64,000 nt of DNA from Caedibacter sp. 38-128 (GTDB taxonomy: Bacteria > Pseudomonadota > Alphaproteobacteria > Caedimonadales > Caedimonadaceae), in NCBI GenBank assembly GCA_001898705.1, contig MKUU01000006.1:1-64000 (forward strand), written 5' to 3'. The notes under the pieces were generated by a model, which was given only the letters and a program-made list of their open reading frames with translations, was not told the origin of the DNA and searched no databases. Of the stretch, positions 1 through 8,590 are shown in pieces (within the stretch, counting starts at the first letter, position 1; every line of letters begins with the position of its first letter). Position numbers and translations under genes: made by a program.

Positions 1-303
1 AACGACAAAATCTTGTGATGGAATTTCTCCCGTAAAATAATTGAAAATTTTTACAAGACCTTTTGGTGTCCATCCCCAGGCCTTTAATGATACACAATAT
101 AAATCCCATAAATTAGCTGTACCAACCAATTGTATTGTATACCACAATGCAACTGCAAGCACCATACGAGCGATTGCTGCGTTATAAGCCCCTCCTTTAA
201 TGAAGAGATATCTATTTATAATTTCAGCATTTTTTATTTTTTGGATTCCATTTATAAGCTTAAAAATACAATTATATGATTTTTGTTGAGCTAATTTGGA
301 CAT
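1..303 (-). CDS. Membrane protein, 3' part missing (cut by left edge)
   Basis: The first 101 codons of a protein that runs out of the window. The ATG follows the purine-rich stretch TTAGGGGAAATCAG, a good ribosome binding site. The N-terminus is hydrophilic and basic, followed by a hydrophobic segment near residues 45-65 with the pattern ALWYTIQLVGTANLWDLY, then WGWTPKGLVKIF. That reads as a first transmembrane helix with a short loop. The aromatic-rich pattern recalls HTTM/DoxX-type membrane proteins, but too little is present for a family call. It is transcribed away from folD's terminator and stands alone in the visible sequence. Confidence 0.6.
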   Translation of the reverse strand, partial: MSKLAQQKSYNCIFKLINGIQKIKNAEIINRYLFIKGGAYNAAIARMVLAVALWYTIQLVGTANLWDLYCVSLKAWGWTPKGLVKIFNYFTGEIPSQDFVV

Positions 304-474
304 CTGATTTCCCCTAAGCAGCAATATTATCAAAACTTTCCGCATGGGTTTTGATTGGGAAGGATTATTCTATAGTTTTAAAAACGTTGTAAAGTATAAA
401 GTTATTAGGCGACTATTTTTGTAACACCTTACCCAATTTTTCGTCCTACTTATTGCTTATCTATCTGCTCTAAT

Positions 475-505
475 CAAAAAGAGCCCTCTGATGATCCAGA
501 GGGCT
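475..505 (-). terminator. Rho-independent terminator after folD
   Basis: A 9-bp perfect stem (AGCCCTCTG / CAGAGGGCT) with a 6-base loop is followed on the minus strand by C and TTTTT. It lies about 80 bases past the folD stop codon and would end the yggT-folD transcript. Confidence 0.8.
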
Positions 506-587
506 TACACGGGGAAACTTGCTTATTACAAGCTACAATGTAGATATAGGAAGCCAAAAATAAGTTTCAAGGAGGGAAGTGTAAAAT

Positions 588-1460
588 TTATTTTCTCGAA
601 CTCTGGCGTATAGCAGCTTCTACTGTATTTTCAAGAAGGGAAGCCACTGTCATGGGACCTATCCCTCCTGGCACGGGCGTAATTGCGCTCGCAACCTGAG
701 AGACATTTTCAAAATCCACATCCCCAACGATGGTAACCTGCCCTTCCAGTCCCCGAATATGATTAATTCCAACATCTAAAACAATGGCCCCTGGCCTAAC
801 CCATTCTTTCTGCACAAGTTTAGGTTGACCGACAGCGGCTATAAGGATATCCGCAGTTTTTGTGATATCAGGAATATTCTGGCTCTTTGAGTGAAGGACC
901 GTCACGCTACAGTCTTCTTTCAACAATAGCATTGCAAGAGGCCGTCCAACCAGAATAGAACGCCCGACAATAACGGCATGTAAACCTTGAATATTTTCCT
1001 TGTGATTTTTAAGCAATGTTAAGCATCCTTTAGGGGTACAAGGAATCATCGTTGGTTGTCCAAGGCTTAAAGTGCCTAAATTTTGGGGATGAAGACCATC
1101 AACATCTTTAAGAGGATCAATGGCCTGGATAAGCGTTAAAGCATCCAAATGTTTGGGCAAAGGAAGTTGCAAGAGAATTCCATGGATAATATCGGTCGCG
1201 TTCAATTGATAAATGAGCTCAAGAATGGATTCCTTTGAGGCTATGGCAGGGAAATAATACTCTTTAGAATGAATCCCTATTTCTTGGCATTGCCGACATT
1301 TTGAGGCCACATAACTCTTACTTGCAAGATTATCCCCGACACGAATGACGGCCAATCCAGGCGTAATATTTTTTGTCTTTTGTAGTTCTATGATGCGCGT
1401 TTTAAGATCGTTCTTACGTTGCATCGCCAAAGAACGACTATCCAGTAAAACAGGTGACAT
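588..1460 (-). CDS. folD: Bifunctional methylenetetrahydrofolate dehydrogenase / cyclohydrolase
   Basis: FolD interconverts 5,10-methylene-THF, methenyl-THF and 10-formyl-THF in the cytoplasm, supplying one-carbon units for purines and formyl-Met-tRNA. At 290 residues it is the usual family length. Visible landmarks in order: the substrate-site segment SYVASK with the catalytic lysine near residue 55, LLQLPLP, DPLKDVDGLHPQN, PCTPKG, the NADP-binding loop VIVGRSILVGRP and the C-terminal signature PVPGGIGPMT. It lies 18 bases downstream of the yggT-like gene on the same strand, so the two probably share a transcript that ends at the hairpin downstream. Confidence 0.97.
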   Translation of the reverse strand: MSPVLLDSRSLAMQRKNDLKTRIIELQKTKNITPGLAVIRVGDNLASKSYVASKCRQCQEIGIHSKEYYFPAIASKESILELIYQLNATDIIHGILLQLPLPKHLDALTLIQAIDPLKDVDGLHPQNLGTLSLGQPTMIPCTPKGCLTLLKNHKENIQGLHAVIVGRSILVGRPLAMLLLKEDCSVTVLHSKSQNIPDITKTADILIAAVGQPKLVQKEWVRPGAIVLDVGINHIRGLEGQVTIVGDVDFENVSQVASAITPVPGGIGPMTVASLLENTVEAAIRQSSRK

Positions 1461-1478
1461 GAGGGTATGAATATCTGC

Positions 1479-1787
1479 TTAAGCGACTCCAATAAATTTC
1501 AAAACAAGCCTTGAAACAACATTCTGTATAAAAACAAGAATTAAAATGGCGATCATGGGACTGAAATCAAAACCACCCACTCCAGGAACAATCCGTCGAA
1601 TTGGCGCCAACATTGGCTCTGTAAGTCGATAGAGAGCCTCTCCTATAACGGCAACGAACCGATTATATGTATTGATAATTTGAAATGAAATAAGCCAACT
1701 TAAAACAACACTTGCGATAAATACCCAAATATAAAGTTGAATAATAGTCCGTAAAAGCTCAAGTAGTGGAATGATAAGAACATCCAT
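1479..1787 (-). CDS. YggT family membrane protein
   Basis: A 102-residue protein with two hydrophobic blocks (about residues 5-35 and 75-98) joined by a conserved loop containing LTEPMLAPIRRIVPGVGGFDFSP (family hallmark: EP.L.P.R...P..GG.D.SP). This is the YggT/Ycf19 family, integral inner-membrane proteins linked in some bacteria to cell division or osmotic tolerance. The biochemical role is unknown. It sits directly upstream of folD on the same strand. YggT genes lying near small housekeeping genes such as folD are common in alphaproteobacteria. Confidence 0.93.
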   Translation of the reverse strand: MDVLIIPLLELLRTIIQLYIWVFIASVVLSWLISFQIINTYNRFVAVIGEALYRLTEPMLAPIRRIVPGVGGFDFSPMIAILILVFIQNVVSRLVLKFIGVA

Positions 1788-1884
1788 GAAAAAACCCCTA
1801 TTTATTTTTACTTAAAAGTAGCGTTGCTCTTCAATAATGACAAGAAGAATCTCACCTTTAAAATTCTTCCTCACTATTAGAATA

Positions 1885-4800
1885 CTAACTTAGCATTTCC
1901 ATCTCAGAATTAATAAAACTCCGAAGAATTTGTACTCGATGCGCCATTTCATGCTCTTTTTTCTGCTGCTCTTCTGTTTCTTTCTGTTTTCTATCTTTAA
2001 GCTCTTGTTTGCGCTTCCATAAGCCCGGTAAAGATAGAAAAATATCAAAATTGCTTATTGTTTCTTCCGTTTCGATTTTTTTCTTTTTATCATGGGGACT
2101 TGACATACTAATTTTATGTTTCTGAGGCGTATCTCCTTTTAAGCCTAACTGATTTTTATGAAGGTTAGAAAATAAACTTAAAGGATCTGTACTGCTTATT
2201 ATGATACTTCGACAATTTCTATCTAAGGAAGTAGAAAATTCCGTATAGCGCTCTACTATCACTTCCTTAAATATTTTAAGCATATGTTCGGTAAAAACAA
2301 TCGTCGTCTCTGTATTCGTTGCTGCTTTATAAGGATAGCTCGTCAAAAGTAATGGATTAAGGATATCATCTATTAAAGAGCTAAGTTTTTTTGAGTCAGC
2401 TCCAATTAAACTGCTTATTTTTACTGCTTGATTTTCTCCAGGTAAAACGTCGAACGCTTTTGTTAGGAAAAGATTTCCTAAATAAGGAAGGACTTTAGAA
2501 GGTTCAATTTTTATCTCTTCGTAATATTCTGGAATCTTAATAAGGGGACGCGTTCCCTTAAATTTTTCGGTGATAACTTCATTTAAAAATTCTATCCACT
2601 TTGGCTTAAATGCCTCAATATCCAAGGTAAATTGGTCATTATCTTTTTCAGATACTTTTTTGGTAAAATCAAATTCCGGATTTTGCTCAATTTCTGCCAG
2701 CAGACGAGCAAATGTCCCAAGCACAACTTCAAGTTTTTCTTCACTAGTATAGGAAAGCTGTGGTTCTGACAATTCTTCCTGCTGTTTTGCTAATTCTTCT
2801 TTGAGGAAAATCTCTAAAGCTTCAAAATTTTTTCCGGCAGATTCTGTTTCAATTTTAAATTGTTTTAATGCTGCTTGGAAATGAGCTTTCAAAAATGAAG
2901 TTATTATTTCAATAGATTTAGCGTTGAATTTTTTTAAGGAATCTGGGCTTTGAACGCCAGACGTTATGATTGAGTCTATGTTTTCTGCTCTTAAGGACTC
3001 TAAAAAATAGTTCCGAAGTTTTTCATTTAGATTTTGCGCTAATTTTTTAACGAGGTGCCCGGAATTTTTCATTCCTAATTGAGACGCAAACTTTTCCTGA
3101 GCTTCCGCTTCATCAGAAACACCTAATACACGATAAAAAAGCTCAATAAATTTTTTATAAAATTTATTCACAGTGTCAGAAGTCTGTGCGTATTTATTTT
3201 GTAGCTTGTAGCGAAGAAGGAGCTCCAAAATTAAGCTTGTTTCTTTAACGGTTAACCCAAAATTCTTTAAAGCGTTTTGGATATCTTTAACTGAATTGAT
3301 AGATGTTGATTCTTGAGAAATAGGAGGTGGAGGAGGTGGAGGAGGTGGAGGAGGTGGTGGACTACCAACCATTGGGCTATGATCCACTAGCTTCAAGGGG
3401 CTAGAGACAGTACTTTGGTCTTGTTTTGTTGAAAAAGATTTTTCTTTCTTTTTTAATAACTCTTCTAGTGGCTTCGTAGGGTCTTGGATTTTCCCTCCAA
3501 AAAATAAATCATTGAGCTTTTCTACAAGTGTTTTTCTCTTAAGTTGAGCTTTTTCTCGTTGTTCCCGGTCCAATTCTTTATTTTTAGCTAAACGTTCTTT
3601 AAACATTTGCCAGTAAGGAAGTGAGAATAAAAAAACAAATTCTGGAACTTCTAAGGGTGCAGTTTCGATATACCGTGTTCTATCAATACGCATTTGAATT
3701 TTATATCGATTCTTAAAAACAATTCCTTCCATAAGATGATATATTTCAGAAGATGTTTCTGCTTTTTGAAGAACCTCCTTTAAAGTTGGTTCGGTCCTCA
3801 CAATTACTGAAACGAACCCAGAACTTGTACTTAAATAATCTTCGATAAGAAACTTAACATCTCTGTAAAAAGCTATAGCTGATTTCAGCGGAGAACCATT
3901 AAAATCTTGAGAACCAAGTTCCTCCATAATAGTTTCCATTATCCTACTATAAGTTCTCTTATCCTCCTCTGCTTCTTGTTTCTTCAGCTCTATAAGCTTG
4001 TCTTCTTCAGAGCAATTTTTTATTTCAGCTCTAATTCTTGCAAGAACCTCATCTTGAGAAGCTATATGAATAAAAAAATCAATTTTTTCTTCTTCGCTGT
4101 TTCCTGGCAATAACTCAAATAATCTAGAAATTAACCAAGGCTCGACTTTTTTGACTATTCCTTCAGTAGAAAGTATTTCTTCTGTAGATAGGATTGTTTT
4201 CAAAGGCACTGAATTATTTTCTGGCTCAGCCTCTAAGTTTAAATCCTTAGTACGCTCTGAACCATAAAGCTGCCCAATAGCAAGCACAATATATGGCTTG
4301 ATTATTTCTTTTAATTTATCTGGATCAATATCTTGATTATTCCGCGCATTTATTAAAGTAGGAATTTTAAACGAAGGATCTAAAACAAGTAGTTTAAAAA
4401 CCTGAGATAAGATTTCTTTCTTGTCTCCTGTCGAGAATTTGCCCTTAATGCTGAAAAGTGATCCGTTTTTAACACTAGAACTAATAGCGATGCTTGCATT
4501 TTGCTTTATTGACGAACTCAGTTCAGAATCAACTTCGTGAGTGAAACGATCTTCAATAATTTTATTTATAAAAGGACTAAGATCATTAGGCGTCGGAAGA
4601 GGTTTTTCCAAAACTACTTCACTTCCCTTTTCAATATAATCCGTTAAAAAATTTGCACGCCACAATTCATGAATAGCTTGTGCAAGCCTCTCAAAACCTT
4701 GATTAAAATCAACATCAGTCATGACAGGATGACGAGGTTGAATTAATTGCACTATATGTTTTTCAAACGCTTCAGGTGAGGTCTTATATGTTTTTATAAT

Positions 4801-6129
4801 GAGATCATCAATGCGTTGAGACAACCTTTCAATTAATTCAGGAATCTCAGATATTCCTAATTGCGCCTCTTTAACAATTTTTTGAAGTGCTGCAAAAATT
4901 ACTGATTTTCCAGATAATTTTATGCCGCTTGCTTGTAAGCTCTTTTCCAGCGCTTTTGCATGATTTTGTGGCAGCTTATCGCTTTTTGATTGTTGTGAAG
5001 GCATCTTAGGTAGCGGTGGAGGGCCTCCTGACCTCTCCTGATTCGGTAAAGGTAAAGCATCATTCTGATCAGTTAATGAATCAACTATCTCTTCCCAGAC
5101 TAAGGGATTGGGCACAATAGATCTAGATCGAACATGCTTAGAGGCCGGCTTTTTAGGGGTATTTTTCTTAAGAGATGGGAGCAAATACGTCTTGCGGTCA
5201 AGACACTCACTCAAAGAATTTATCTCAAATAATATACTCTCTGCTTCCGATTGCTCTGATTCCACTTGCATTGGAGGCAAAAGTGGACTCCTCTCAGACT
5301 CAGGGCCATTCGATTCCAATAATAAACTCTTAAGCTCCTCACCGTCTTTTTCATCCTTTTCTTCTAAAAGAACTTCAGATACATCAACATCTAAATTTCC
5401 TGCTTCCTTAACTTCTTGATCTTCAAGAAATTTAACTATTTTTTGGCGTATTTCCTCTCTCTCTTTAACCATGTTGCTGGATGATACTTGCGGTTTTATG
5501 AAACCACTTATGTAAGAATGTAAGGGTGCTTGGCGCCCTCTTTCTCCTTTATTTTGCTCAACAGCGTCACTTTTCACTTCTTGCAAATTTTTAAGAATAA
5601 ATTCTATATTTCGTCGTTCATATAAAAATGAAAAGATTTTTTTCCCTTCCGAAGAATAAAGAGGGCTTGGAACACTGACAGACTTTTTATCTGGCAACAT
5701 ACTTACACTTATTCTTTGATTACTCAATTCGACTGAAGGGAGCGTAACACTAAATTGCGTTAACATTGAAGAATTTTGGGTACTTAAAAGAGACTTTAAA
5801 CTTTCCAATGATATTTGAAGATTCCTACATCCTCCTTTAAATGATGAAGACGCAAAAGATCCTGACGATTCTTTCCCTACGCCGATAAAATTTATAAGCT
5901 GTTGATTATCAGGATATTTAAAAAATATTTCTTCAAGTATACCATAAAATGAAGGGAAAAAATGTGACAACACTTTAATAAAAGAGGTAAAAACATTAGA
6001 AGTTAAAGTTTGTGTCAAAAAGGTATCATTAACAGCAAAAGATGGTTTAGAATAAAGCGCAGTCAACAAAAGCCCTGCAGTAAAAATTTTGCTCACTTTT
6101 CGAAAATTTATCTTTTTTCTTTTAGACAT
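1885..6129 (-). CDS. Giant exported proline-rich protein with internal duplication (candidate effector)
   Basis: A 1414-residue protein of no family I recognise. A basic N-terminus and hydrophobic core (FTAGLLLTALYSKPSFA) look like a Sec signal peptide cleaved near residue 32. The rest is strongly charged and helix-rich. Two proline-rich stretches, GGPPPLPKMP near residue 366 and about 14 consecutive prolines near 923-937, each precede a helical region. The two helical regions appear to be diverged copies. Both begin with a K.L...G..L..K helix. Both carry LPG followed by acidic residues. Both end with the motif FL-SLP, an aromatic, then a Lys/Glu-rich coiled coil (near residues 836 and 1366). 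Poly-proline before a helical domain recalls formin FH1-FH2 or actin-nucleator architecture, but I cannot identify an FH2 or WH2 domain. A host-directed surface or secreted protein is inference. Confidence 0.8.
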   Translation of the reverse strand: MSKRKKINFRKVSKIFTAGLLLTALYSKPSFAVNDTFLTQTLTSNVFTSFIKVLSHFFPSFYGILEEIFFKYPDNQQLINFIGVGKESSGSFASSSFKGGCRNLQISLESLKSLLSTQNSSMLTQFSVTLPSVELSNQRISVSMLPDKKSVSVPSPLYSSEGKKIFSFLYERRNIEFILKNLQEVKSDAVEQNKGERGRQAPLHSYISGFIKPQVSSSNMVKEREEIRQKIVKFLEDQEVKEAGNLDVDVSEVLLEEKDEKDGEELKSLLLESNGPESERSPLLPPMQVESEQSEAESILFEINSLSECLDRKTYLLPSLKKNTPKKPASKHVRSRSIVPNPLVWEEIVDSLTDQNDALPLPNQERSGGPPPLPKMPSQQSKSDKLPQNHAKALEKSLQASGIKLSGKSVIFAALQKIVKEAQLGISEIPELIERLSQRIDDLIIKTYKTSPEAFEKHIVQLIQPRHPVMTDVDFNQGFERLAQAIHELWRANFLTDYIEKGSEVVLEKPLPTPNDLSPFINKIIEDRFTHEVDSELSSSIKQNASIAISSSVKNGSLFSIKGKFSTGDKKEILSQVFKLLVLDPSFKIPTLINARNNQDIDPDKLKEIIKPYIVLAIGQLYGSERTKDLNLEAEPENNSVPLKTILSTEEILSTEGIVKKVEPWLISRLFELLPGNSEEEKIDFFIHIASQDEVLARIRAEIKNCSEEDKLIELKKQEAEEDKRTYSRIMETIMEELGSQDFNGSPLKSAIAFYRDVKFLIEDYLSTSSGFVSVIVRTEPTLKEVLQKAETSSEIYHLMEGIVFKNRYKIQMRIDRTRYIETAPLEVPEFVFLFSLPYWQMFKERLAKNKELDREQREKAQLKRKTLVEKLNDLFFGGKIQDPTKPLEELLKKKEKSFSTKQDQSTVSSPLKLVDHSPMVGSPPPPPPPPPPPPPISQESTSINSVKDIQNALKNFGLTVKETSLILELLLRYKLQNKYAQTSDTVNKFYKKFIELFYRVLGVSDEAEAQEKFASQLGMKNSGHLVKKLAQNLNEKLRNYFLESLRAENIDSIITSGVQSPDSLKKFNAKSIEIITSFLKAHFQAALKQFKIETESAGKNFEALEIFLKEELAKQQEELSEPQLSYTSEEKLEVVLGTFARLLAEIEQNPEFDFTKKVSEKDNDQFTLDIEAFKPKWIEFLNEVITEKFKGTRPLIKIPEYYEEIKIEPSKVLPYLGNLFLTKAFDVLPGENQAVKISSLIGADSKKLSSLIDDILNPLLLTSYPYKAATNTETTIVFTEHMLKIFKEVIVERYTEFSTSLDRNCRSIIISSTDPLSLFSNLHKNQLGLKGDTPQKHKISMSSPHDKKKKIETEETISNFDIFLSLPGLWKRKQELKDRKQKETEEQQKKEHEMAHRVQILRSFINSEMEMLS
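3322..3360. repeat. Tandem 9-bp repeat encoding the poly-proline tract
   Basis: Four perfect head-to-tail copies of AGGAGGTGG followed by TGG. On the coding (minus) strand they read CCACCTCCT, three proline codons per unit, so gain or loss of a unit changes the poly-proline length without shifting frame. Confidence 0.9.
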
Positions 6130-6339
6130 AAAATCTCGGACTTTAAACTCTTAAATTATTTAAAATTTACCATATATTTTTATGACTAATAAGAAAAGTA
6201 TATTTTTCGATATTCGTTAAAAAAACCATTTATATTGCTCAATCTTTTCACCCATAACCTTAATTAATTGACAAAAAAACACTGTGGTGAAATTGAAAAT
6301 TAAAAGGTTTAAACTTCTTGACTTTTAAGATCAGAACAA

Positions 6340-6364
6340 GCACTAATTTTTTTTAAATTAGTGC
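6340..6364. promoter_or_regulatory. Palindromic leader hairpin just before the glycan locus
   Basis: A perfect 10-bp inverted repeat, GCACTAATTT / AAATTAGTGC, with a 5-T loop, ends six bases before the ATG of the first + strand gene. In RNA it would occupy the ribosome binding region. As DNA it could be an operator in the 241-base divergent spacer. No plus-strand gene lies upstream for it to terminate, so I read it as regulatory rather than a terminator. The rest of the spacer is very AT-rich and presumably holds the divergent promoters. Confidence 0.45.
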
Positions 6365-6370
6365 ATTTCA

Positions 6371-8590
6371 ATGATTACATTTCTTCTCTTTTTTACGTTT
6401 ATTATCTCGTCTTTCCTATTTCTCATCTTATTTTCTTCTCCAGAGAACAAAAATGGACCCTTGATAAAGATATTTAGCTTTGGAATAGGACCTATCAGTA
6501 TTTCTTGGCTTCTTAAAATTATTTTAACTTTTTTCCCTAGTAAAAATGATCTTTTTTATATTGGTATAATTTTGGCATGTTTTCTTCCTGCTCTCACATA
6601 TTTAGCTTATAAAAAACAAGACTTACCTTTTAAATTCACATTTAATTATTTAGAAATAAAAGAAAAAATTAACTTTGAGCATGGGCTTGCTTTAATTTTT
6701 ATGCTCATTATATGGGCCGCATGCTTTTTTCTTCCTGTGGAAGAAAATGATGCCCTCGAATACGCTCTGATGGCAAAAATAATTTATCGAGACAAAACAT
6801 TAGCCTTATATCCTTTTTTGAACGCAGACTTTAAAACTGGATTTCAATCAAGTAGTTCACATCCTTTAGGCTATATAGGTCTTATTGTTTGGGATTATAT
6901 AATTCAAGGAAATAGTAAAGGGGTTCTGTTAATGCGTTTTGTTAACCCTTATTATGCGACTCTTTTACTTTTTTTATTGAAGGAAATTTCTTTAAAAAAA
7001 TCTTCGCATCTTTTTCTATTAACCATCCCTTTTTTATGGGTTATTTGCATACAATATCAAATTGATATTATGAGAATTTTCTTTTTTACACTTTCATTAT
7101 TTATTTTACCAAAAGACATTAATAACATTAATTTTAAACAAACAATAATGATCATCCTTTCTGTGTGCGGAGCATTATTTTCTCATGCAATAGGGCTAAT
7201 GATTATCTTCTTCTTACCTCTCGTAATTATTTTCAACCATCGTTTAAATTTTAAATTGTTATTTACAATTAGTAAAATCATCTTTCCTGCAATATTAATT
7301 GGTGGAGACAGGTACATATATAACTTTTTTAATTCAGGGTTACCCATCTCGGACAATAATGTTATCTGGAGCTTACCACAGATTAATGAAGCACTTGACC
7401 TAGTATACCGCAGAAATATTTATGATTTTCCCAGAAAATTATTTTTAGGCTTATTTCAAGGTTTTACAAAAATTCATTTATTTGGCCCAGTATTTATTCT
7501 TGCATTAATATCCTCATTCACGATGCTCCGAACTAAAATGGTTCCACAGAACTATAAAATTTCTGCTCTCGTTTTTTATACTTTTCACGGCATTGCCTTA
7601 CTTTCTATGATATTCGGCAGCACTCTCATGATCAAAAATCCACGTTATTTTTTATCAATGACTCCTCTGGCTGCCTATATGAGTTCATATATCCAACTGC
7701 CTAAGTACAATTATTTATTTAAACATCTGCTCCGACTCAGTGTTATTCTTTTCTCTCTAGCTTCCATGCTGAGGCCGATTAATTCCTTAATGCGTGTAAA
7801 ATTTCAGCCTCTTCCCACAAACGAATTTAATCGATTAACTCAATTAGACGCTCCAGAGATTCCAATATTGAAATTCATAAGAGCTCTTGAGACCTCAAAG
7901 AAATTCCTTGTCTTTGAACAAAATAAATTCGCTTACTATACTGATAAGAACTATGTTCGGGACCTTGATTCAAGCTTAATGGATTTTTATAAATTAACGA
8001 GTATTGATGATAGTTTCAATTTTCTCATCAATAGAAATATTCGCTATATTTACCTCACCCCTTACATACCCGCGACTTTTTATAATTCTATCGCTATGCA
8101 ATTAGCTAGCGATCCAAGATATTTTAGGCTTCTAAGAGATCTAAATGGTTATCGTTTATTTAAATTAGAAAAAAGATTTTTCAAAAAAATAGAAGAATTT
8201 TTCCCCACTCATAGTTCATTAAAAAAGAATTTAAGCATTCCTTATTTTTTCTCTTCATCAGAGATAAAACCAGATTCTCAGTTTTCTCCACCTATCTCAA
8301 TTGAAACTAATTATTTTGAAGAAAAAATTATTAATTTTAAATTCAATTTATTAAATAAAAGCAAGGAAGCGCAATTTGAAATTTTTGTAGTAGGAGAAGG
8401 AATGCTGAGTTTTTCAATTAAAAACTTAAATGGAAAGGCGTCCCAGAATGTGTTAAGAGCTGTCTTAGAGGGAAAACCGAAAATGCTAACCTTTCAAGTT
8501 GCCTCAGAAAATATTGTTGAAATTACCTGTACAGTTTCACCTCGAAGTAGAATTTTGATCAAAAAATGCGCGTTAATCACATTTTCTTAG
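6371..8590 (+). CDS. GT-C-like polytopic membrane protein with C-terminal soluble domain (paralogue 1)
   Basis: A 739-residue protein with roughly a dozen hydrophobic helices over residues 1-480 and a hydrophilic C-terminal part. An acidic motif, ENDALEY, lies in an outer loop near residue 124 and is followed by an AKII...YP.LN segment and SHPLGY. This layout (acidic pair in an early periplasmic loop, many TM helices) is that of GT-C enzymes using lipid-linked sugar donors, such as PMT/ArnT relatives. It is clearly paralogous to the 916-residue protein two genes downstream: EN-D--EY, HP-GY and NPRY motifs align over the whole length. It could be a glycosyltransferase, a polymerase or a ligase; the substrate is unknown. 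It is the first gene of the + strand glycan block, and its 3' end overlaps the flippase gene by 25 bases. Confidence 0.72.
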   Translation: MITFLLFFTFIISSFLFLILFSSPENKNGPLIKIFSFGIGPISISWLLKIILTFFPSKNDLFYIGIILACFLPALTYLAYKKQDLPFKFTFNYLEIKEKINFEHGLALIFMLIIWAACFFLPVEENDALEYALMAKIIYRDKTLALYPFLNADFKTGFQSSSSHPLGYIGLIVWDYIIQGNSKGVLLMRFVNPYYATLLLFLLKEISLKKSSHLFLLTIPFLWVICIQYQIDIMRIFFFTLSLFILPKDINNINFKQTIMIILSVCGALFSHAIGLMIIFFLPLVIIFNHRLNFKLLFTISKIIFPAILIGGDRYIYNFFNSGLPISDNNVIWSLPQINEALDLVYRRNIYDFPRKLFLGLFQGFTKIHLFGPVFILALISSFTMLRTKMVPQNYKISALVFYTFHGIALLSMIFGSTLMIKNPRYFLSMTPLAAYMSSYIQLPKYNYLFKHLLRLSVILFSLASMLRPINSLMRVKFQPLPTNEFNRLTQLDAPEIPILKFIRALETSKKFLVFEQNKFAYYTDKNYVRDLDSSLMDFYKLTSIDDSFNFLINRNIRYIYLTPYIPATFYNSIAMQLASDPRYFRLLRDLNGYRLFKLEKRFFKKIEEFFPTHSSLKKNLSIPYFFSSSEIKPDSQFSPPISIETNYFEEKIINFKFNLLNKSKEAQFEIFVVGEGMLSFSIKNLNGKASQNVLRAVLEGKPKMLTFQVASENIVEITCTVSPRSRILIKKCALITFS

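Noticed and set aside
3322-3360. Possible CRISPR or regulatory repeat
   Set aside because: The repeats are 9 bp, contiguous and without spacers, and lie in frame in a coding region.
1885-6129. True formin (FH1-FH2) identity for the giant protein
   Set aside because: Only the poly-proline tract and helical content agree; I could not identify FH2 signature residues.
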